From assembly GCA_036841525.1 (NCBI GenBank), contig DAITVZ010000058.1, positions 1 to 35,621 of the forward strand: 35,621 nucleotides of DNA, given 5' to 3'. Position numbers and translations under genes: made by a program. This document shows, piece after piece, positions 33,868-35,621 of the stretch. How positions within the stretch are numbered: position 1 is the first letter of the stretch; the number at the start of each line of letters is the position of its first letter. Below the pieces are notes generated by a model. That model had not been told where the DNA came from. It saw nothing but the letters and a program-made list of their open reading frames with translations, and did not search any database. Source of the stretch: JAAYEA01 sp012689325 (lineage in GTDB: Bacteria; Chloroflexota; Anaerolineae; JAAYEA01).

Positions 33868-34833
33868 TTAAAATGTACCCAACTCCTGGCGGACCAGCCG
33901 GTAGAGGTTGGGGAGGGTCTGCACGTGGTCGCCGGTGATGTGAAAGCCCTGCCCGCCCAGCGAGGTGGGGCGGTTGACGATGTTCTTGCGCGGCCGGTAA
34001 TAGTACTCGGGGTTATCGTACCCCACCTTGGCGTGGTAGTCGCCCTTGAGCGGCAGGATGTCGAGATTGGCGGTGGTGATGTGCGAGACGGTGTACCCCA
34101 GGTTGCGCGCGATGGACAGGGCTTTGAGAAAGACCTCCGGCCCCAATACCGCCGAGCCGAAATTGAGGAACACCCCGCCCTCCAGCTCGCTCACCGTCTT
34201 GCAGTAGACCTTGAAATCCTGGCCGCTGGCCCAGCCCAGCGCCGCGAAATCCACCGAAGGGTGTTGGTGGATGATATCGGTGCCGATGCAGATGTGCACC
34301 GTCACCGGCACGCGCAGCAGATAGGCCTGGCCAAAGACGCTGATATCGCGGTGCGCAAAGCGCGGGTCGGTGGCGATCATCTGCCCGACGGCCTCGCCAT
34401 ATCCCAGCCCCGCCCGCTGGCCAGCCTGCACGGCGCCATTGATCAGGGCGCTGGTCTCCTCGGCCATGCCAAAGCTGCCGGTCTCGATGCTATCCGCCAC
34501 GTCCTCGCTGGTCTCGCCGATCAGGGCCAGCTCGGTATCGTGGATCGAGCCGGCGCCGTTGGTGGCCAGGTGCGTGAAGATGCCCCGTCGCATCAGCTCG
34601 ATCAGCAGCGGCCCGAGGCCGCATTTGATCACATGAGCGCCGAGCATGCAGAGCACAGGGCGTCCGGCGCGCCGGGCCTGGGCGATGGCGCGGGCCACCT
34701 GGGCCAGATCGGCGCTCTCGAAGGGCGGGCAGGGGCTATCCGGCCCGATCAGGTCCTTGCCCGTGACCAGGTTGCGGCGGTCCTTGATGGGATAGGTGTG
34801 GATGCCATCCAGCTCCAACGTGGGGTAAGGCAT
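33868..34833 (-). CDS. Unassigned Rossmann-like protein, weakly deoxyhypusine-synthase-like
   Basis: A 321-residue soluble protein that I do not recognise with confidence. MLGAHVIKCGLGPLLIELMRRG and THLATNGAGSIHDTELAL are organised like the NAD-binding core of deoxyhypusine synthase relatives, and PVTVHICIGTDIIHQHPSVD and LNFGSAVLGPEVFLKAL look like conserved active-site loops. The archaeal/eukaryotic catalytic lysine context is not evident, so a bacterial paralogue with another substrate is more likely. AGGAGGT precedes the ATG by five bases. It is terminated by the hairpin at 33665-33711 and transcribed divergently from the small membrane protein. Confidence 0.75.
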   Translation of the reverse strand: MPYPTLELDGIHTYPIKDRRNLVTGKDLIGPDSPCPPFESADLAQVARAIAQARRAGRPVLCMLGAHVIKCGLGPLLIELMRRGIFTHLATNGAGSIHDTELALIGETSEDVADSIETGSFGMAEETSALINGAVQAGQRAGLGYGEAVGQMIATDPRFAHRDISVFGQAYLLRVPVTVHICIGTDIIHQHPSVDFAALGWASGQDFKVYCKTVSELEGGVFLNFGSAVLGPEVFLKALSIARNLGYTVSHITTANLDILPLKGDYHAKVGYDNPEYYYRPRKNIVNRPTSLGGQGFHITGDHVQTLPNLYRLVRQELGTF

Positions 34834-34864
34834 GGGGTACCTCCTATACGGGTTGCGCCCCGTT

Positions 34865-34893
34865 TTGACAATCGGGCGCAGGCGAAATATGCT
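34865..34893 (+). promoter_or_regulatory. Sigma-70-type promoter for the small membrane protein
   Basis: -35 TTGACA (34865-34870, consensus), 17-base spacer, -10 TATGCT (34888-34893). The expected start is near 34900, about 33 bases upstream of the GTG start. Confidence 0.7.
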
Positions 34894-34932
34894 ACTCTAT
34901 CATCTGGCTAGAATGTGCTGGGGAGGAGAGCT

Positions 34933-35277
34933 GTGCCTCGTTTCGACCTGATGTCCCTGGCCAGCATCGCATTGCTGGCATTGGCGATCTATCAAGCGTT
35001 TCGCTCCTGGGAGCAGCGGGAGATGCCGCTGGCTCTGGGGCTGCTGTCGCTCAGCGCGCTGCAGGTCATCTGGCTGCTGGGCCTCTTGGCGCCGTGGGGC
35101 GCGCTCAGCGCCCAGACCTGGATCGTGGTCCTGGCGGGCATGATGGCCTGCCTGGCCTGGGGCCTGCTGAACATGGAGCCGCGCGGCTACACCCGCTCTG
35201 CCGCTGTATTGGTGCTGATCATCGCCGCGGCCCAGTTCCTGGTGGGGTCCGGTATCCTGGGCCTGCCGTCGCTCTAG
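34933..35277 (+). CDS. Small four-helix membrane protein of unknown function
   Basis: A 114-residue protein with four hydrophobic helices (around residues 8-23, 33-55, 62-80 and 88-110), short polar loops and no recognised motif. The GTG start at 34933 is supported by GGAGGAG (34922-34928). It is convergent with the URO-D-family gene, with only 13 bases between the stops. No family assignment is possible by eye. Confidence 0.75.
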   Translation: MPRFDLMSLASIALLALAIYQAFRSWEQREMPLALGLLSLSALQVIWLLGLLAPWGALSAQTWIVVLAGMMACLAWGLLNMEPRGYTRSAAVLVLIIAAAQFLVGSGILGLPSL

Positions 35278-35290
35278 CGGGGGCGCCTGG

Positions 35291-35621
35291 CTACGCCTTG
35301 TTCTTGTACCAGCCATATTTGACAAAGGCCTTGCAGGCCAGCTCCTGGATCTCGGGGGTGATGCCGATGGCCTCGTTCCCGCCATAGTACCCGGCGATGA
35401 ACCCACCTCCCTGATTGCCCAGCTTGGCGATCATCTCGCGGGCATCGGCCTCGATGAGCACCGAGTCTCGCGTCTGCAGGGTGCTCTGGATGTCCACCGG
35501 GCACCAGAAGGTGACCTGGCCCGACCACTGCGCCAGCGTATCCAGGCCGTGGATGCGCGGCTGGTCGAACTGCAGCACGTCGATGCCGGCCTCGATCAGG
35601 TCGGGGATGATGCTGGTCATC
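35291..35621 (-). CDS. Uroporphyrinogen decarboxylase (URO-D)-family protein, C-terminal part
   Basis: About 110 residues are visible; the 5' part lies beyond the right edge. The segment VDVLQFDQPRIHGL-like start (AGIDVLQFDQPRIHGLDTL), the TFWCPVDIQSTLQ strand and ARE MIAKLGNQGGGFIAGYYG turn match the C-terminal half of URO-D/methyltransferase-like proteins rather than heme-pathway HemE. In Chloroflexota such paralogues often sit with sugar-catabolic genes. The ATG at 35620 may be internal. Confidence 0.78.
   Translation of the reverse strand, partial: MTSIIPDLIEAGIDVLQFDQPRIHGLDTLAQWSGQVTFWCPVDIQSTLQTRDSVLIEADAREMIAKLGNQGGGFIAGYYGGNEAIGITPEIQELACKAFVKYGWYKNKA

Noticed and set aside
34843..34870. 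Minus-strand promoter TTGTCA, 17 bases, TATAGG for the gene at 33868-34833
   Set aside because: Its transcript would start at about the start codon and exclude the good ribosome site.

Overview
This is a high-GC bacterial window that most likely comes from an uncultured Chloroflexota (Anaerolineae- or Caldilineae-like) genome. The clues are a pyrophosphate-type phosphofructokinase, GH172 and DUF4432 sugar genes, a bacterial XPB helicase, and two exported proteins that carry Thr/Pro-rich linkers and a YLPLIL motif, which I associate with this phylum. The taxonomy is an inference; there is no rRNA gene in the window.

Left end (1-5.4 kb): the C-terminal part of dnaA, then a 510-base gene-free region that reads as oriC. 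It has DnaA boxes and a textbook run of DnaA-trios. Transcribed back toward the origin are an XPB helicase, an MFS transporter and a cyclase-family hydrolase (the last two overlap by 4 bases), preceded by a tiny exported protein.

Middle (5.5-20 kb): a GH172 protein, uvrC behind a leader of two strong hairpins, a CoA-transferase/GNAT fusion with an altered catalytic residue, a secreted protein with a 45-base tandem repeat, a nitroreductase, a GH3 glycosidase, a GNAT enzyme divergent from a PPi-dependent phosphofructokinase, a DUF4432 sugar-epimerase-like protein, and a pirin/EamA pair.

Mobile and low-GC patch (20.2-22.2 kb): a RAYT-type (Y1/HUH) transposase carries a 105-base palindromic element in frame inside its own coding sequence. 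A second, related palindrome lies just upstream of it and supplies the stop codon of the next gene. A MntA-like nucleotidyltransferase follows.

Right part (22.2-33.6 kb): one long operon-like array on the minus strand, with a clear promoter at its head and a hairpin at its tail: ribokinase, lipoamide dehydrogenase (E3), L-rhamnose isomerase, an unusual 583-residue MDR dehydrogenase, a sorbitol-6-phosphate-dehydrogenase-like SDR, rhamnulokinase, fused E1 alpha-beta, and E2. A complete 2-oxoacid dehydrogenase complex is thus wrapped around a deoxysugar pathway, and no rhamnulose-phosphate aldolase is in view. The window ends with a Rossmann-like protein I cannot place, a small membrane protein and a truncated URO-D-family protein.

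The most unusual items are the in-frame palindromic element in the RAYT gene, the interleaved rhamnose/2-oxoacid dehydrogenase operon, and its MDR enzyme with two apparent nucleotide-binding modules.
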